Shown piece by piece: positions 10,429 through 19,641 of a DNA stretch of 47,071 nucleotides (within the stretch, counting starts at the first letter, position 1; every line of letters starts with the position of its first letter). The notes under the pieces were generated by a model. The model did not search any database and was not told the DNA's origin. It saw only the letters and a list, made by a program, of their open reading frames with translations. The stretch lies in the IMG/VR virus record IMGVR_UViG_3300010396_000056, positions 1 to 47,071 of that record; one strand, given 5' to 3'. This DNA is from a virus. The translations under genes and the position numbers were made by a program.

Positions 10429-12150
10429 ATGGCTCGCAAGGTAGCTGCACCGACACCCGCTCCCGACCTACTCGAAGGCTACGACCCTAAAGACCCTGCG
10501 TCTCTACAGGTGATCGAAGACAAGGTACGCAGCTACGTAAAGCTGGCGTTCCTGAAGATGAACCGGGCGCAGGAGCCGTTCGTTCGCATCAGGAACAAGC
10601 GGGGCCGGATGCCGAGGGTGCGTCTGTTCGAGAGCGGAAATCAAACGGGAAAATCTGCTATAGGAGTAGCCGAGGACATTGCACACGCGATGGGATTCAG
10701 GCCGTGGTTGGACAAGAACGACCCCGACTACAAGATCAACGTGCGCGTCCCCAACAACGGCCTGGTGGGTTGCGAGGTCGCAGGGCAGACGTTGGCGCAG
10801 AGGATCGAACCGGAGTTCATGCAACTCATCCCGGCGTACTGCGGGGTGACAACCACCCGCTACTCTGACGGGTCAATCAAAAGCCTCCACATCACCAACG
10901 ACTTCAACGGCAAGCCCTGCGGTTCCACCATCCACTTCCGCTCGTACGTGCAGTCAGCAGAGAGCTACGAAGGCGTTGTGCTGGACTGGATTCACTTTGA
11001 CGAGCCGCCACCGCAGGAGATTCTTACCGCTGCCACACGCGGCCTTATGAGCACCAACGGGCCAAGCTGGTACACCATGACGCCGTTGAAAGAGGCGTAC
11101 ATTTACGACCTGTTCTCGCTGCACGCTTTCAACCAGGGCGGCGAGGATCAGGAGATTGCCGTCTTCCGTGGCTCGACGTGGGACAACTGCCAAGACTGGT
11201 GCCGCGACTGCGACACGACGATCCCCGAGAACGACCCTGAAGTTTTGAAGGCGGGGCAGGTTCGCCCGGTGGACAACTGCCCGAAGTGCGGTCGCGTTAT
11301 GGGATTCCTGCCCCGCGCCGGCATTGAGAACTACCTGAAGAAGATCACCGACCCGGACGAGCGCGAAGCGCGCGAAGAAGGCAAGTGGAAGCATCTATCT
11401 GGACTGGTTTACAAGGAGCTTGACCGTGAAAAACACATATACGAAGACTTTCAAATTCCTAACGACTGGATGCGCATCGAAGTCCTCGATCCCCACGATG
11501 CCAGACCTTGCTGCTGGCTATTCGGAGCCGTATCGCCAGAGGATATCTCAGTTAATGGAAGAGCAGCGAACCGAATGTACTGGTACGCGTACCTTCGACC
11601 TAGTGGAAACATCGAGTCCATCTGCCGTCAGGTTCGCGTGAAGCGTGCCGAACACAATTACAAAGAGCCCGCAATGCTCATCATCGATGTGAAGTTCGCG
11701 GCCGCTGAGAAGCCCCTGCATGGAGAGTCCTACCCGTCATGGGAAGAGGAGCTTGAGAAGGCCGGCATGAAGCGCATCGTCCACTCCTGCTCGAACCCCG
11801 GCGACGTGTCTCTCGGTCACAAGCGAGTGAAGGAGTACCTGCAACCGCACTACTCCACAGTGAAGGACAAGAGTTTCCCCGGCATGATGTTTGCGAGGCA
11901 GGGAACCAGCGGTGACGGTGGCCCCATGCAGCACATGAGTAACTACGCCTGGAAAGAAGGCAGCGACAAACCGATGGAGGCGTACAAAGACTTCTGCGAC
12001 TGCGTGCGCTACGCTTGCCTCGAACAGCCAACCTATTCCCCGCCGCAACCAGAGATAGACGAAGCGTTCGCACGCATGCTCATGGATCGAGAGTCCATGA
12101 AGCCCCCGGAGAGCATTCTCTTCAGCGGCCTGAACATGAGGAATCAGTGA
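10429..12150 (+). CDS. terL: Terminase large subunit
   Basis: A 573-residue DNA-packaging motor. The ATPase has a Walker A variant SGNQTGKS (69-76) and a Walker B with catalytic acidic residues in VLDWIHFDEPPP. A TMTPLKEAY coupling segment follows. A zinc-knuckle insertion (CQDWCRDC ... CPKCG) sits between the ATPase and nuclease halves. The RNase H-like nuclease shows LIIDVKFAAAEK and a distal acidic DFCDCVRYA segment. It cuts and translocates DNA into the prohead through the portal at 13310. The ATG at 10429 has AGGA upstream. It overlaps the GNAT gene by GTGA (12147-12150). Confidence 0.92.
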   Translation: MARKVAAPTPAPDLLEGYDPKDPASLQVIEDKVRSYVKLAFLKMNRAQEPFVRIRNKRGRMPRVRLFESGNQTGKSAIGVAEDIAHAMGFRPWLDKNDPDYKINVRVPNNGLVGCEVAGQTLAQRIEPEFMQLIPAYCGVTTTRYSDGSIKSLHITNDFNGKPCGSTIHFRSYVQSAESYEGVVLDWIHFDEPPPQEILTAATRGLMSTNGPSWYTMTPLKEAYIYDLFSLHAFNQGGEDQEIAVFRGSTWDNCQDWCRDCDTTIPENDPEVLKAGQVRPVDNCPKCGRVMGFLPRAGIENYLKKITDPDEREAREEGKWKHLSGLVYKELDREKHIYEDFQIPNDWMRIEVLDPHDARPCCWLFGAVSPEDISVNGRAANRMYWYAYLRPSGNIESICRQVRVKRAEHNYKEPAMLIIDVKFAAAEKPLHGESYPSWEEELEKAGMKRIVHSCSNPGDVSLGHKRVKEYLQPHYSTVKDKSFPGMMFARQGTSGDGGPMQHMSNYAWKEGSDKPMEAYKDFCDCVRYACLEQPTYSPPQPEIDEAFARMLMDRESMKPPESILFSGLNMRNQ

Positions 12151-12587
12151 TAAAACCTGTCAGCTACGCCACCATCCTTGACGACCCTAACGCAGAGGCA
12201 TTGCTGCGCGAATACGCCGCCGAATGTTCGCTGCCTGAGTTGGGAGAGGCCAAGCCGCAGCGTGAACTGTACGCGATGCTGGAGGCGTCTGGGGGGTTTC
12301 AGGCGTTCGGAGTGTACGACAGGGAGACACTTGTCGGGTTCGCGGCGGTTCTAATTTACGTCCTGCCCCACTACGGCAAGAAGATCGCGGTAACGGAGAG
12401 CATATTCGTGGATAAGGGGTATCCTCTGGGACACGCTCTACTTGGATACATCGAAGAGTACGCTAAGGAAAACGGATGTGAGGCTTTTCTTTACAGCGCA
12501 CCAATCGGAAGCAGGTTCGACCGATCGATGAGAAATTCCGAACATCACTACCGCCACACGAACAATTCGTATCTGGTGAAACTATGA
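12147..12587 (+). CDS. GNAT-family N-acetyltransferase
   Basis: A 146-residue GNAT-like protein: a substrate-side N-terminal helix, the central sheet ETLVGFAAVLIYVLPHYGKKIAVTESIFVD, and a helix with YPLGHALLGYIEEYAKENG in place of the acetyl-CoA P-loop. Phages often carry such a gene right after terL. The GTG at 12147 is the start, overlapping the terL stop as GTGA. The target is unknown; host or virion proteins are possible. Confidence 0.75.
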   Translation: MIKPVSYATILDDPNAEALLREYAAECSLPELGEAKPQRELYAMLEASGGFQAFGVYDRETLVGFAAVLIYVLPHYGKKIAVTESIFVDKGYPLGHALLGYIEEYAKENGCEAFLYSAPIGSRFDRSMRNSEHHYRHTNNSYLVKL

Positions 12588-13033
12588 GCGAACTGCGCTG
12601 CTTTCAAAGGACCATACCTGCAACATCTGAGGATGTCGTGATGAAGTTGCGGACGCTCGAAGACTTCATCCGGCAGCATCCTCAGACCGAGTTCGAGACC
12701 GAGCATGTGTTCCACGCTGGCATGTACATCCGCACTGTGAGGCTCCCACATCCGAAGCAGGGCGAGGCCACCATATTCACCAGCGTCCTCATCAAGCGGC
12801 CTACGATGGTCATCGTCAACGGCGTGTGTGACGTTCTCATTGACGACATCGGCGTGAGGCTTGCGGGATACAATGTGGTCGCGTGCGATGCTGGACGCAA
12901 GCAGGTCTACATCGCTCACACGAAGCTGGAACTTACGATGTTCTTCCCGACCGACGCCACGACGGTAGAGCAGGCCGAGGCGGAGTTCACGGACGAAGCC
13001 GACAACCTACTCAGCCGGAAAGTGATATCTTGA
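12584..13033 (+). CDS. Hypothetical protein paired with GNAT (149 aa)
   Basis: A 149-residue protein. The central beta-rich segment (HAGMYIRTVRLPHPKQGEATIFTSVLIKRPTMVIVNG...) looks like a cupin-type barrel, followed by an acidic helical tail. Such a protein commonly follows the acetyltransferase in podovirus head clusters. Translationally coupled by ATGA (12584-12587). Function not established. Confidence 0.65.
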   Translation: MSELRCFQRTIPATSEDVVMKLRTLEDFIRQHPQTEFETEHVFHAGMYIRTVRLPHPKQGEATIFTSVLIKRPTMVIVNGVCDVLIDDIGVRLAGYNVVACDAGRKQVYIAHTKLELTMFFPTDATTVEQAEAEFTDEADNLLSRKVIS

Positions 13034-13037
13034 GGCC

Positions 13038-13310
13038 ATGTCTGGAATCTCAACCGCAACCGCTCTCCTGATATCGGCAGGCGTGGGCCTTGCTACCACA
13101 GGAGCCACGCTGGGCTACGAGGCATCGCAGGGTGGCCCACAAGCCCCGTCAGCGACCGACACAGAGAAGCAGCAGGCGGAAGCCGCCAACGCATCGGCGC
13201 AGGCCCAGGCGCTGGCATTGCAGAAGCGGCGCGGCATGGCAGCGACACAACTCACAAGCCCACTCGGGACGAACACTCCCGCGAACGTGGCGAAAGCGAC
13301 CCTCGGCTAA
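13038..13310 (+). CDS. Small Ala/Gln-rich virion-type protein
   Basis: A 90-residue protein with an N-terminal hydrophobic stretch (ATALLISAGVGLATTGATLG) and a helical Ala/Gln-rich remainder. Its start MSGIS-T-ATA-L-LI is nearly identical to that of the protein at 24978, which lies among the internal virion proteins. A virion or membrane-associated role is inferred. GAGG precedes the ATG. TAATG overlaps the portal gene. Confidence 0.6.
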   Translation: MSGISTATALLISAGVGLATTGATLGYEASQGGPQAPSATDTEKQQAEAANASAQAQALALQKRRGMAATQLTSPLGTNTPANVAKATLG

Positions 13311-15175
13311 TGGTGCCCATGATGGCCGCAACCCGGCAAGGTCTGTCGAACTCATACGGTGAGTCGAAGCTGGGTGCTCGCAACAACGACCAGAAGGCCA
13401 AGGACTGCGAGAAGTACCTTGAGGTTCTTGCGCTGCAACGCCTCTATTGGGAACCGCAGCTCGACAACATCATCGCGTTCGTAAACCACGGAAGACGCTT
13501 CATCCAAGACCGCGACTTGCAAGACGGACAGCAGACCGGACAAGAGGTATTTGACGATACGGCGATGCTGGCACGTAACAAACTGGTTGATGGTATGACC
13601 GGCTATCTCTGCTCGCGCAATCAGCCGTGGTTCGGTCTGGAACTACCCGGCAAGATCAACTTCCCCCGCACGTCGGGGATGCGTGCGTGGAACGGTCAGC
13701 GTGTGGACTCCTATCCACAGGTGCAGAAGTGGCTACAGGACTGCGGTGAGGTTCTGTACTCTGCGTTCAACCGCTCGAACTTCTACGACAAGAACCCGGA
13801 ATTTATCTCGGACGGAGCGACATGCGGTACGGCCTACTTCCTGATCGAAGAGGACATCAAGAACAGCCGCGCAGTGTTCACGGTTCCCCACTTCCGCGAG
13901 TGCTTCATTGCCGAAAACGAGTTCGGACAGGTGGACACCAACTACCGCGTGTACCGCATGACCCTGCGGCAGATGGTTGAGAAGTTCGGCATGGACGAGA
14001 TGGAGAAGGCCGACCGAAACTTCAAAAAAGACTACGAAGCAAACATGTACGCCGAGCGCGACATCCTCCACGCCATCTACCCGCGTGCGGACTTCAACCC
14101 CGGACGCGCCGACGCCAAGGGGAAGAAGTGGGAGAGCGTGTGGGTGTACCGCCAAGGCGGAAAGATTCTCCCGCGCCAAGGTTCCACATCTGGCAGGGAC
14201 GACAAGATCACCATGCTCCACGAGGGCGGCTACGATTCCATGCCGATTATCTCGTGGCGCTGGCGGGTGAACAGCGATGAGGTTTACGGTCGCGGCCCCG
14301 CTCACGATGCTTTCGTGGCTATCGCTCTGGCAAATCAGATGGGGAGAACCAATCTGGTAACTGCCCAGCGCGCCGCAGAGCCTCCGCTAGTGGCGTACTC
14401 GGACATGCGCGGATCAATTCAGCGAGGGCCAGCGGGCATCACGTACATGGAAGGGAACCGTGGCGACATCCGCACACGCGCTCCGCAGCAGTTGACGACC
14501 GGCGTGCAGAATCTTCCATTCACCGTGGAGTACCAAGACCGCCGCGCCGCGATCATCAACGAATACTTCCACACCGACGTTTTTATGATGATGTCGCAGC
14601 TTGCCAACGCGGGCAAGAGCGAGCGTATGGTGCAGGAGCAGGTACAGGAATTGCAGGGCGAGAAGGCCGCAATCCTCGGTACCCGCGTCGGCAACCTTCA
14701 GTCTGAGGCGTTCGACCACATCATCAACCGCATGTACGAAATCGAAGCCGCTGCCGGCCGCATTCCCATGCCTCCCGACATCCTGCTCAACTCGATTCAC
14801 GCGAAGGTGGAGATTCAGTATCTCGGGCCACTGGCGCAGGCGCAGACGCGGCTCACGGCGGTTCGCAACATCCAGTCGGGACTTGGACTGGTGACGGCGA
14901 TCGCGCAGATCAACCCAACGTCCGTGGACATGATCGACTACGACCAGGCGGCGATTGAGGCGCTTCAGGCGGTCAGCTTCCCAGCGTCGTGCATCCGCGA
15001 TACCAAGCAGGTCACAGCCATCCGTCAGCAGCGTTCTCAGATGCAGGAAGCGGAGCGCAAGACCGAGGCGATACCGAAGCTGGCGGGAGCGGCGGCAAAG
15101 CTGGCGAAGCAACCGGAGTCGGGCAGCATCCTTGAGAAGCTGATGGGCGGAGGCGGCGATGCAGAACAGCAGTAA
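13310..15175 (+). CDS. Portal (head-to-tail connecting protein)
   Basis: A 621-residue podovirus portal. The N-terminus has the family pattern of a helical segment, then DNIIAFVNHGRRFIQDRD and a DDTAMLARNKLVDGMTGYLCSRNQPWFGLEL segment. This matches the bacteriophage head-to-tail connecting family of T7-like connectors. Twelve copies would form the DNA entry channel and contact TerL and the tail. It starts by TAATG overlap with the preceding gene; GTG or ATG codons at 13313-13322 are alternative starts. The Ala/Gly-rich C-terminus (GGGGDAEQQ) is overlapped by the next gene. Confidence 0.9.
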   Translation: MVPMMAATRQGLSNSYGESKLGARNNDQKAKDCEKYLEVLALQRLYWEPQLDNIIAFVNHGRRFIQDRDLQDGQQTGQEVFDDTAMLARNKLVDGMTGYLCSRNQPWFGLELPGKINFPRTSGMRAWNGQRVDSYPQVQKWLQDCGEVLYSAFNRSNFYDKNPEFISDGATCGTAYFLIEEDIKNSRAVFTVPHFRECFIAENEFGQVDTNYRVYRMTLRQMVEKFGMDEMEKADRNFKKDYEANMYAERDILHAIYPRADFNPGRADAKGKKWESVWVYRQGGKILPRQGSTSGRDDKITMLHEGGYDSMPIISWRWRVNSDEVYGRGPAHDAFVAIALANQMGRTNLVTAQRAAEPPLVAYSDMRGSIQRGPAGITYMEGNRGDIRTRAPQQLTTGVQNLPFTVEYQDRRAAIINEYFHTDVFMMMSQLANAGKSERMVQEQVQELQGEKAAILGTRVGNLQSEAFDHIINRMYEIEAAAGRIPMPPDILLNSIHAKVEIQYLGPLAQAQTRLTAVRNIQSGLGLVTAIAQINPTSVDMIDYDQAAIEALQAVSFPASCIRDTKQVTAIRQQRSQMQEAERKTEAIPKLAGAAAKLAKQPESGSILEKLMGGGGDAEQQ

Positions 15176-15404
15176 GTCGCCACAGCAACTCGCAGCGGAG
15201 ATGCAGCAGATGTATCGCAACGTCTTCGGCACGATGGAGGGCCGGATGGTGCTTGGTCACATCCTCACCCAAGGTCACTTCGGAGACGAACTAATTTCTG
15301 TTAACGATATGGCGGAGAACAATTTCGCTGTTACGATTGCACGTATGGCTGGAGCGTTTGACCCGCTCTGGATGAATCTCGGTTTAGTTCCAAAGGAGAA
15401 ATGA
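15159..15404 (+). CDS. Small virion-cluster protein (81 aa)
   Basis: An 81-residue helical protein (QQLAAEMQQMYRNVFGTMEG... HILTQGHFGDE). This resembles the short proteins that follow portals in many podovirus and siphovirus head clusters; some are bound to the host RNA polymerase or capsid, but the function is unknown. It overlaps the portal end by 17 nt. No other clear features. Confidence 0.6.
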   Translation: MQNSSKSPQQLAAEMQQMYRNVFGTMEGRMVLGHILTQGHFGDELISVNDMAENNFAVTIARMAGAFDPLWMNLGLVPKEK

Positions 15405-15405
15405 C

Positions 15406-15798
15406 ATGGCAGGCAATCCCCCTGATTACGACAATGTACGGTGGCCCGGTGCGGATGGTCTGCGCGTCCCGCAGGAAGTTTCCCCAGCTACTCTGGCCGT
15501 CAAGAAGCTCTCCAACGTCAACATCGGCACGCAGGGAGCCAGCAGTTCGGTGACGCTCTATCCGAGCCAGTGCCTTGCTTCGGAGTTAGTCATCACGAAC
15601 ACGGTCAACTCCACCGTGGCTGCGTCCGTGGTATTCCCCGGAGCGTTCCCCGGCCACATCTTTGTGGCGAGCAACCAGACCGCTTCGGGATGCACCTTCA
15701 AGGTGGTTGGTCAGACCGGAGTTTCTGTTGGCTCTGGCAAGCGTGCTGTGCTGGTGTGCGAGTCTGTGGACATTGCGCGAGCGGCGGCGGATGCATAG
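15406..15798 (+). CDS. Small beta-rich head protein, decoration-like
   Basis: A 130-residue beta-rich protein with regularly spaced short strands and Ser/Thr turns (SSSVTLYPSQCLASELVITNTV...). The size and position between portal and scaffold fit a capsid decoration or cement protein. AAAGGAG precedes the ATG. No family named with confidence. Confidence 0.6.
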   Translation: MAGNPPDYDNVRWPGADGLRVPQEVSPATLAVKKLSNVNIGTQGASSSVTLYPSQCLASELVITNTVNSTVAASVVFPGAFPGHIFVASNQTASGCTFKVVGQTGVSVGSGKRAVLVCESVDIARAAADA

Positions 15799-16471
15799 TC
15801 CGCAACCCGTCGTGTTCCCGAATCTCGTTCGCGTGCGTGTGGGTGTAGCTCCCCGCGCACAGCCGTTCGATGAGTGCATGGACTCTCTCAACGCGGCCAT
15901 GCGGTACGCGCAGGAGTACGGGTTTCAGATCACGTGCGAGAAAGTCCGCGGTGGTTCCCCTGGATTCCAGACGACCGCTCCGGTGATGCATCACTTCATG
16001 GAGTCGGGCGACACACATTTCTTCAACGCCGCCGACGACGTGGTGTTTCCTCCCGACGCCATCGTTCGTCTCGTCAACGCTGACAAGGATGTGGTGTGCG
16101 GCATATACCGCAAGAACAACCTCCACCACATCGAGCCGGCCAACTTCATCGAAGACGGTGCGGAGTTCACGCGCAGGGTCAAGGCGGGCGGTCTGTACGA
16201 AACGCGGTTCGCATCCGGCCACAGCATGACCATCAAGCGCCACGTCATTGAGAAGATGATTGCGGACTACCCCGAACTTACCTACGACCAGGGCGACAAT
16301 ACGCACCACGCTTTGTTTCTGCCAATGGTTAACGACCGCGCAGCGTTTCAGGATGATTGGGCATTCTCCATCCGAGCGCGGCAGAGCGGGTTCACGCTGT
16401 GGGACGACTACGGGTGCAAGCTGCGCCACTTCTGTTCTGACTTCTTGGGATTCGAGGCGCTCGAAGCATGA
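15791..16471 (+). CDS. Glycosyltransferase-like (GT-A fold) protein
   Basis: A 226-residue protein resembling small phage GT-A-type glycosyltransferases. It has an N-terminal segment RVRVGVAPRAQPFDECMDSLNAA. A DTHFFNAADDVVFPPDAIVRLV segment follows, where DD could be the metal- and sugar-nucleotide-binding DXD equivalent. VVCGIYRKN and a C-terminal aromatic, acidic DDWAFSIRARQSGF complete the GT-A fold pattern. It overlaps the upstream gene (ATG at 15791, TAG at 15796) and is coupled to the methyltransferase. A role in modifying the capsid or DNA is possible; no acceptor is visible. Confidence 0.65.
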   Translation: MHSPQPVVFPNLVRVRVGVAPRAQPFDECMDSLNAAMRYAQEYGFQITCEKVRGGSPGFQTTAPVMHHFMESGDTHFFNAADDVVFPPDAIVRLVNADKDVVCGIYRKNNLHHIEPANFIEDGAEFTRRVKAGGLYETRFASGHSMTIKRHVIEKMIADYPELTYDQGDNTHHALFLPMVNDRAAFQDDWAFSIRARQSGFTLWDDYGCKLRHFCSDFLGFEALEA

Positions 16472-17028
16472 TGCACCATATCAGGCCGTACCGCATCTTT
16501 CAGCATCTCGGTGAGGATACTGACGTGCAGTTGAAGATCCCCACGATGCGCGGAACTGAGTCGCTGACTGTGATGGCGATCGACACGCTCCTTCTCATCG
16601 CGGTAGCTCGCATCATCCATGCGAAGTCGATACTGGAACTCGGTACCGGCCTCGGCTACACGGCGCTGCATCTGGCTCAGAACACGACCGCCGACATCAT
16701 CACTCTGGACAGCGAGAACAAGCCATGGGTGTTCTGCGGAACCCGTTGGTCAGAGAGCATCACTACCCTCACCGGTTCCGTGGAAGACATCAATCCGAAC
16801 CCGGTTGACATGGTGTTCTGCGACATCAACCCCGACTTGGAACTGTGCCAAATCTGTACTCGATTGGCCTTCGATTGCAAGCCCAAAGTCATCGCGTGGC
16901 ACGACTACCGCAACGCTGTTTACCCCGCGCAGACGGATAACCTTGACCGCCTGAGTCAGACGCACGCCATCTACCACGTAGAGGATACTGGGATGTGCTT
17001 CTGGTTTGCGGATGGGCGCACTCTGTAA
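16468..17028 (+). CDS. SAM-dependent methyltransferase
   Basis: A 186-residue Rossmann-fold methyltransferase. Motif I is SILELGTGLGYTALHLA (about 54-70), followed by the acidic strand DIITLDSENKP. A VDMVFCDINPD segment corresponds to motif IV and KVIAWHDYRN to motif V/VI. It resembles class I O-methyltransferase-like proteins in phage head clusters. It overlaps the glycosyltransferase gene by 4 nt, suggesting a joint modification step. The substrate is unknown. Confidence 0.75.
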   Translation: MMHHIRPYRIFQHLGEDTDVQLKIPTMRGTESLTVMAIDTLLLIAVARIIHAKSILELGTGLGYTALHLAQNTTADIITLDSENKPWVFCGTRWSESITTLTGSVEDINPNPVDMVFCDINPDLELCQICTRLAFDCKPKVIAWHDYRNAVYPAQTDNLDRLSQTHAIYHVEDTGMCFWFADGRTL

Positions 17029-17046
17029 AAAGCAACTTGACTTTCA

Positions 17047-17814
17047 ATGAGTTCCAACGTTTACTTTGAATCGAGCACACAATCAATGCCTGAAGCATCG
17101 ACCAGCACGACTACGTTTACCGAGCCAGCAGCGAACACTCCTCCGGGATGGGTTGCGGGTTTGCCGGATTCCTTGAAGTCTAACGAATCTTTGACAGGCT
17201 TCAAGACCGTTGGCGATCTCGCCACCGACTACCTTGCGACCCGCACAAAGGCGACTGAGCTTGAAGGAAAAATCAGCAACTCGATTCCCAAACTGAAGGA
17301 CAACGCCACCGACGAGGAACGTGGTCATTTCTACGACGCTTTAGGACGACCAAAGGAAGCCAAGGAATACGAGTTTGAGGGCGAGGACAAGAACGCCCCC
17401 GAGTGGACGAACCAGTGGAAGCAGACGTTTCACGGTCTGGGTCTGACAAAGGCCCAAGCCTCTGAGTTGAGCAAGAAGTTCAATGGCTCGATTCAGTCTT
17501 TGGTGGAGGCCCACAACGCCTCTCTCAAAGCGGAAGTAACGGCTGCGGAAACTGCGCTCAAAAGCGAGTGGGGAGACAAGTTCGATACCAACGTGGAACT
17601 GGCGAAACGTCTTTACCAGAAGCATCTCGGCAACGAGTTCGACAAGGACTTTGACGCAGGAACGGGCAAGACCCGACTCGCGACACTGAAACTCTTGATG
17701 AAGGTTGCCGCGTTGACCGGGGAAGACAAATCACCGCAGGGCGGACAGACTATCGCGGGTGCCGACAAAGCATCCTTCATCAACTACGACAAGAGTCCGA
17801 AGCCGCCTCGCTAA
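17047..17814 (+). CDS. Capsid scaffolding protein
   Basis: A 255-residue charged, helical protein directly before the major capsid gene. It has a disordered Ser/Thr/Pro N-terminus, a PDSLKSNESLTGFKTVGDLATDYLA segment typical of podovirus scaffolds, a coiled-coil-like middle and a short Lys/Pro-rich C-terminus. It should guide prohead assembly and leave before packaging. The ATG has no obvious SD; an internal ATG at 17086 is the alternative. Confidence 0.85.
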   Translation: MSSNVYFESSTQSMPEASTSTTTFTEPAANTPPGWVAGLPDSLKSNESLTGFKTVGDLATDYLATRTKATELEGKISNSIPKLKDNATDEERGHFYDALGRPKEAKEYEFEGEDKNAPEWTNQWKQTFHGLGLTKAQASELSKKFNGSIQSLVEAHNASLKAEVTAAETALKSEWGDKFDTNVELAKRLYQKHLGNEFDKDFDAGTGKTRLATLKLLMKVAALTGEDKSPQGGQTIAGADKASFINYDKSPKPPR

Positions 17815-17835
17815 TCCCTCTGAAGGAGTTCCACA

Positions 17836-18879
17836 ATGCCTGACGTATCGCAACTCCCTTACTCGACATTTACCGACATCGTGGCGAACTACTCGTCTCT
17901 CGATGCGGGCGCACGGTTCGTCATGCCAAAGCGCATCCTCGACCGCATGACGCCGCTGGTGAAGATGCTCCCGATGGTGGCGAGCAACAACATCCTCTCC
18001 AACATCGCCACCCGCACCGACTCCCTCCCGGTCGCTTCCACCAGGCGCTTCAACGAAGGCATCCTCGCGACGACTTCCAAGAACGCGCCGATCAACGACC
18101 CCATCGCCATGTTCGAGGACTACTCGGAAGTGGACATGGCTCTGTGGAAGTTGCAGAACAACCCGAACGCGTGGCGCTCCGATCAGGACATGAACCACAT
18201 CGAAGGGCTGTTTCAGTTGATGGAGTCGATGTTGTTCTACGGCTCCCTGTCGCAGAACCCCGGCGCGTTCAACGGCCTCGCGACTCGCTTCAACAACCTT
18301 GAGTCCTTCCCCAACGGCGACACTTCGTGGCAGCCGAACGTGTGGGACGGTGGCGCTCGCAACGTCAACTGCACATCGGCGTGGATGATCGAGTTCAGCG
18401 AAGACTCGGTGTATGGCATCTACCCGTCGAACAGCATGGCGGGCCTGAGCGTGCGTGACCTTGGCGAAGTGACCAAGGAGCGTCCGAGCGGTTCCGGGGC
18501 CATCGGCGCGAATTACATGTATCAGGTTCTCCGCACGATGCTCTCGTGGTACATGGGCATCCAGATCGCGGACGAACGCTGCGTGCAGCGCATCGCCAAC
18601 ATCAACCCCGTCGCTCTCTCGCAGGGCAACTTCGATGAGAACATTTTCATTCAGGCGAAGAACCAGCTTCCTCGCTCGGGTGAGACTTCGGGCACGGTGA
18701 TTCTCGTCAACCGCCTTCTGAAGACGCAGATCGACATCCGCGCTGTCTCGCAGAAGATCAACGCCTACACCATGTTCAAGCCGGGCATGGACGTTTTCGG
18801 CAGCCCCGTCACTGAGTTTCAGGGCATCCCGATTTACGTTGCTGAAAAGATCCTCAACACCGAAACCGTTCTGACCTAG
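17836..18879 (+). CDS. Major capsid protein
   Basis: A 347-residue protein following the scaffold, with the pattern of the podovirus HK97-fold capsid family. An N-terminal helical arm is followed by RRFNEGILATTSK ... MFEDYSEVDMALW and LFYGSLSQNPGAFNGLATRFNNL. The C-terminal half contains PVTEFQGIPIYVAEKIL, the sort of segment found near the C-terminus of this family. GAAGGAG precedes the ATG. The protein has no visible maturation protease site. Called from neighbours and from the characteristic internal segments. Confidence 0.88.
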   Translation: MPDVSQLPYSTFTDIVANYSSLDAGARFVMPKRILDRMTPLVKMLPMVASNNILSNIATRTDSLPVASTRRFNEGILATTSKNAPINDPIAMFEDYSEVDMALWKLQNNPNAWRSDQDMNHIEGLFQLMESMLFYGSLSQNPGAFNGLATRFNNLESFPNGDTSWQPNVWDGGARNVNCTSAWMIEFSEDSVYGIYPSNSMAGLSVRDLGEVTKERPSGSGAIGANYMYQVLRTMLSWYMGIQIADERCVQRIANINPVALSQGNFDENIFIQAKNQLPRSGETSGTVILVNRLLKTQIDIRAVSQKINAYTMFKPGMDVFGSPVTEFQGIPIYVAEKILNTETVLT

Positions 18880-18891
18880 AAGGAGGTCGTC

Positions 18892-19641
18892 ATGCCAGTA
18901 ACAGATGCATTGCTGTACGTTCATGGTGGCGGCGCGACCGGCCTTGGTCCGATCACAAGCACCGCCAATGTAGTGGGGTCTGGTTCGCAGGCTGGAACCA
19001 TCCTCACGATAACCACTGTCACGTCTGGGCAATTCCAGCCGGGGCAAACCGTCACCGGTACCGGAGTTCCGGCCAACGATGTCATCACGGCATTCGGTTC
19101 GGGCAGCGGTACGGCGGGAACTTACGTCGTCAGCCAGTCGTCCACGGTGGCTCCTGCCACAGTGTTCACGGCCAACCCTCCGACGTTGGGCGATCCCATC
19201 GGCACCGCTGGAAGCCAGTACAGCAACATCGAACTGGACTTCGGCGCACCGGCCAGCGGCGGCACCTACCCGTTCCTCGCGCAGTTCCCATCGCTCACGG
19301 AGAAGACGTACACGTTTCCTCCCGAAGTGGTTGGCGCTGGCGGCGTGGATTGGGGTCTTCACCTGATTGTTGGCGGTGAGTTCAACAACCTCACCAGCAT
19401 CAACTTTCAGGTCTGCACGTCGGCCACGACGAACGCAACGTTCAACTCGGCCGGCAACCCGATTGCAGCTCGCACGCTGTCTCTGGCGCAGTTGCAGATT
19501 TCCGGGGCGCACTACTACATCCCGCTGCAAGGTTCGGCGGTGCTGGAGTTCCTGCGCTTCTACGCGGCGATCACCGGCACCAATCCCACGGCGGGTACCA
19601 TCGTCGCATGGTTCGGGCCGCGCACCGGAGGCGAGCAGTAG
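18892..19641 (+). CDS. Capsid decoration or head fibre-like protein
   Basis: A 249-residue beta-rich protein behind the major capsid gene. Residues about 29-85 form a module with TILTITTVTSGQFQPGQTVTGTGVP..., a beta domain common in phage surface proteins and found again in tail tubular protein B at 21333. The C-terminal half (LHLIVGGEFNNLTSINFQVC...) is a second beta domain. A decoration or outer-surface role is inferred. AGGAGG precedes the ATG. Confidence 0.65.
   Translation: MPVTDALLYVHGGGATGLGPITSTANVVGSGSQAGTILTITTVTSGQFQPGQTVTGTGVPANDVITAFGSGSGTAGTYVVSQSSTVAPATVFTANPPTLGDPIGTAGSQYSNIELDFGAPASGGTYPFLAQFPSLTEKTYTFPPEVVGAGGVDWGLHLIVGGEFNNLTSINFQVCTSATTNATFNSAGNPIAARTLSLAQLQISGAHYYIPLQGSAVLEFLRFYAAITGTNPTAGTIVAWFGPRTGGEQ

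Noticed and set aside
17731-19530. 599-codon minus-strand open frame opposite the capsid gene
   Set aside because: Arg/His/Val-rich shadow of a GC-rich coding region, antisense to the scaffold end, capsid and decoration genes.
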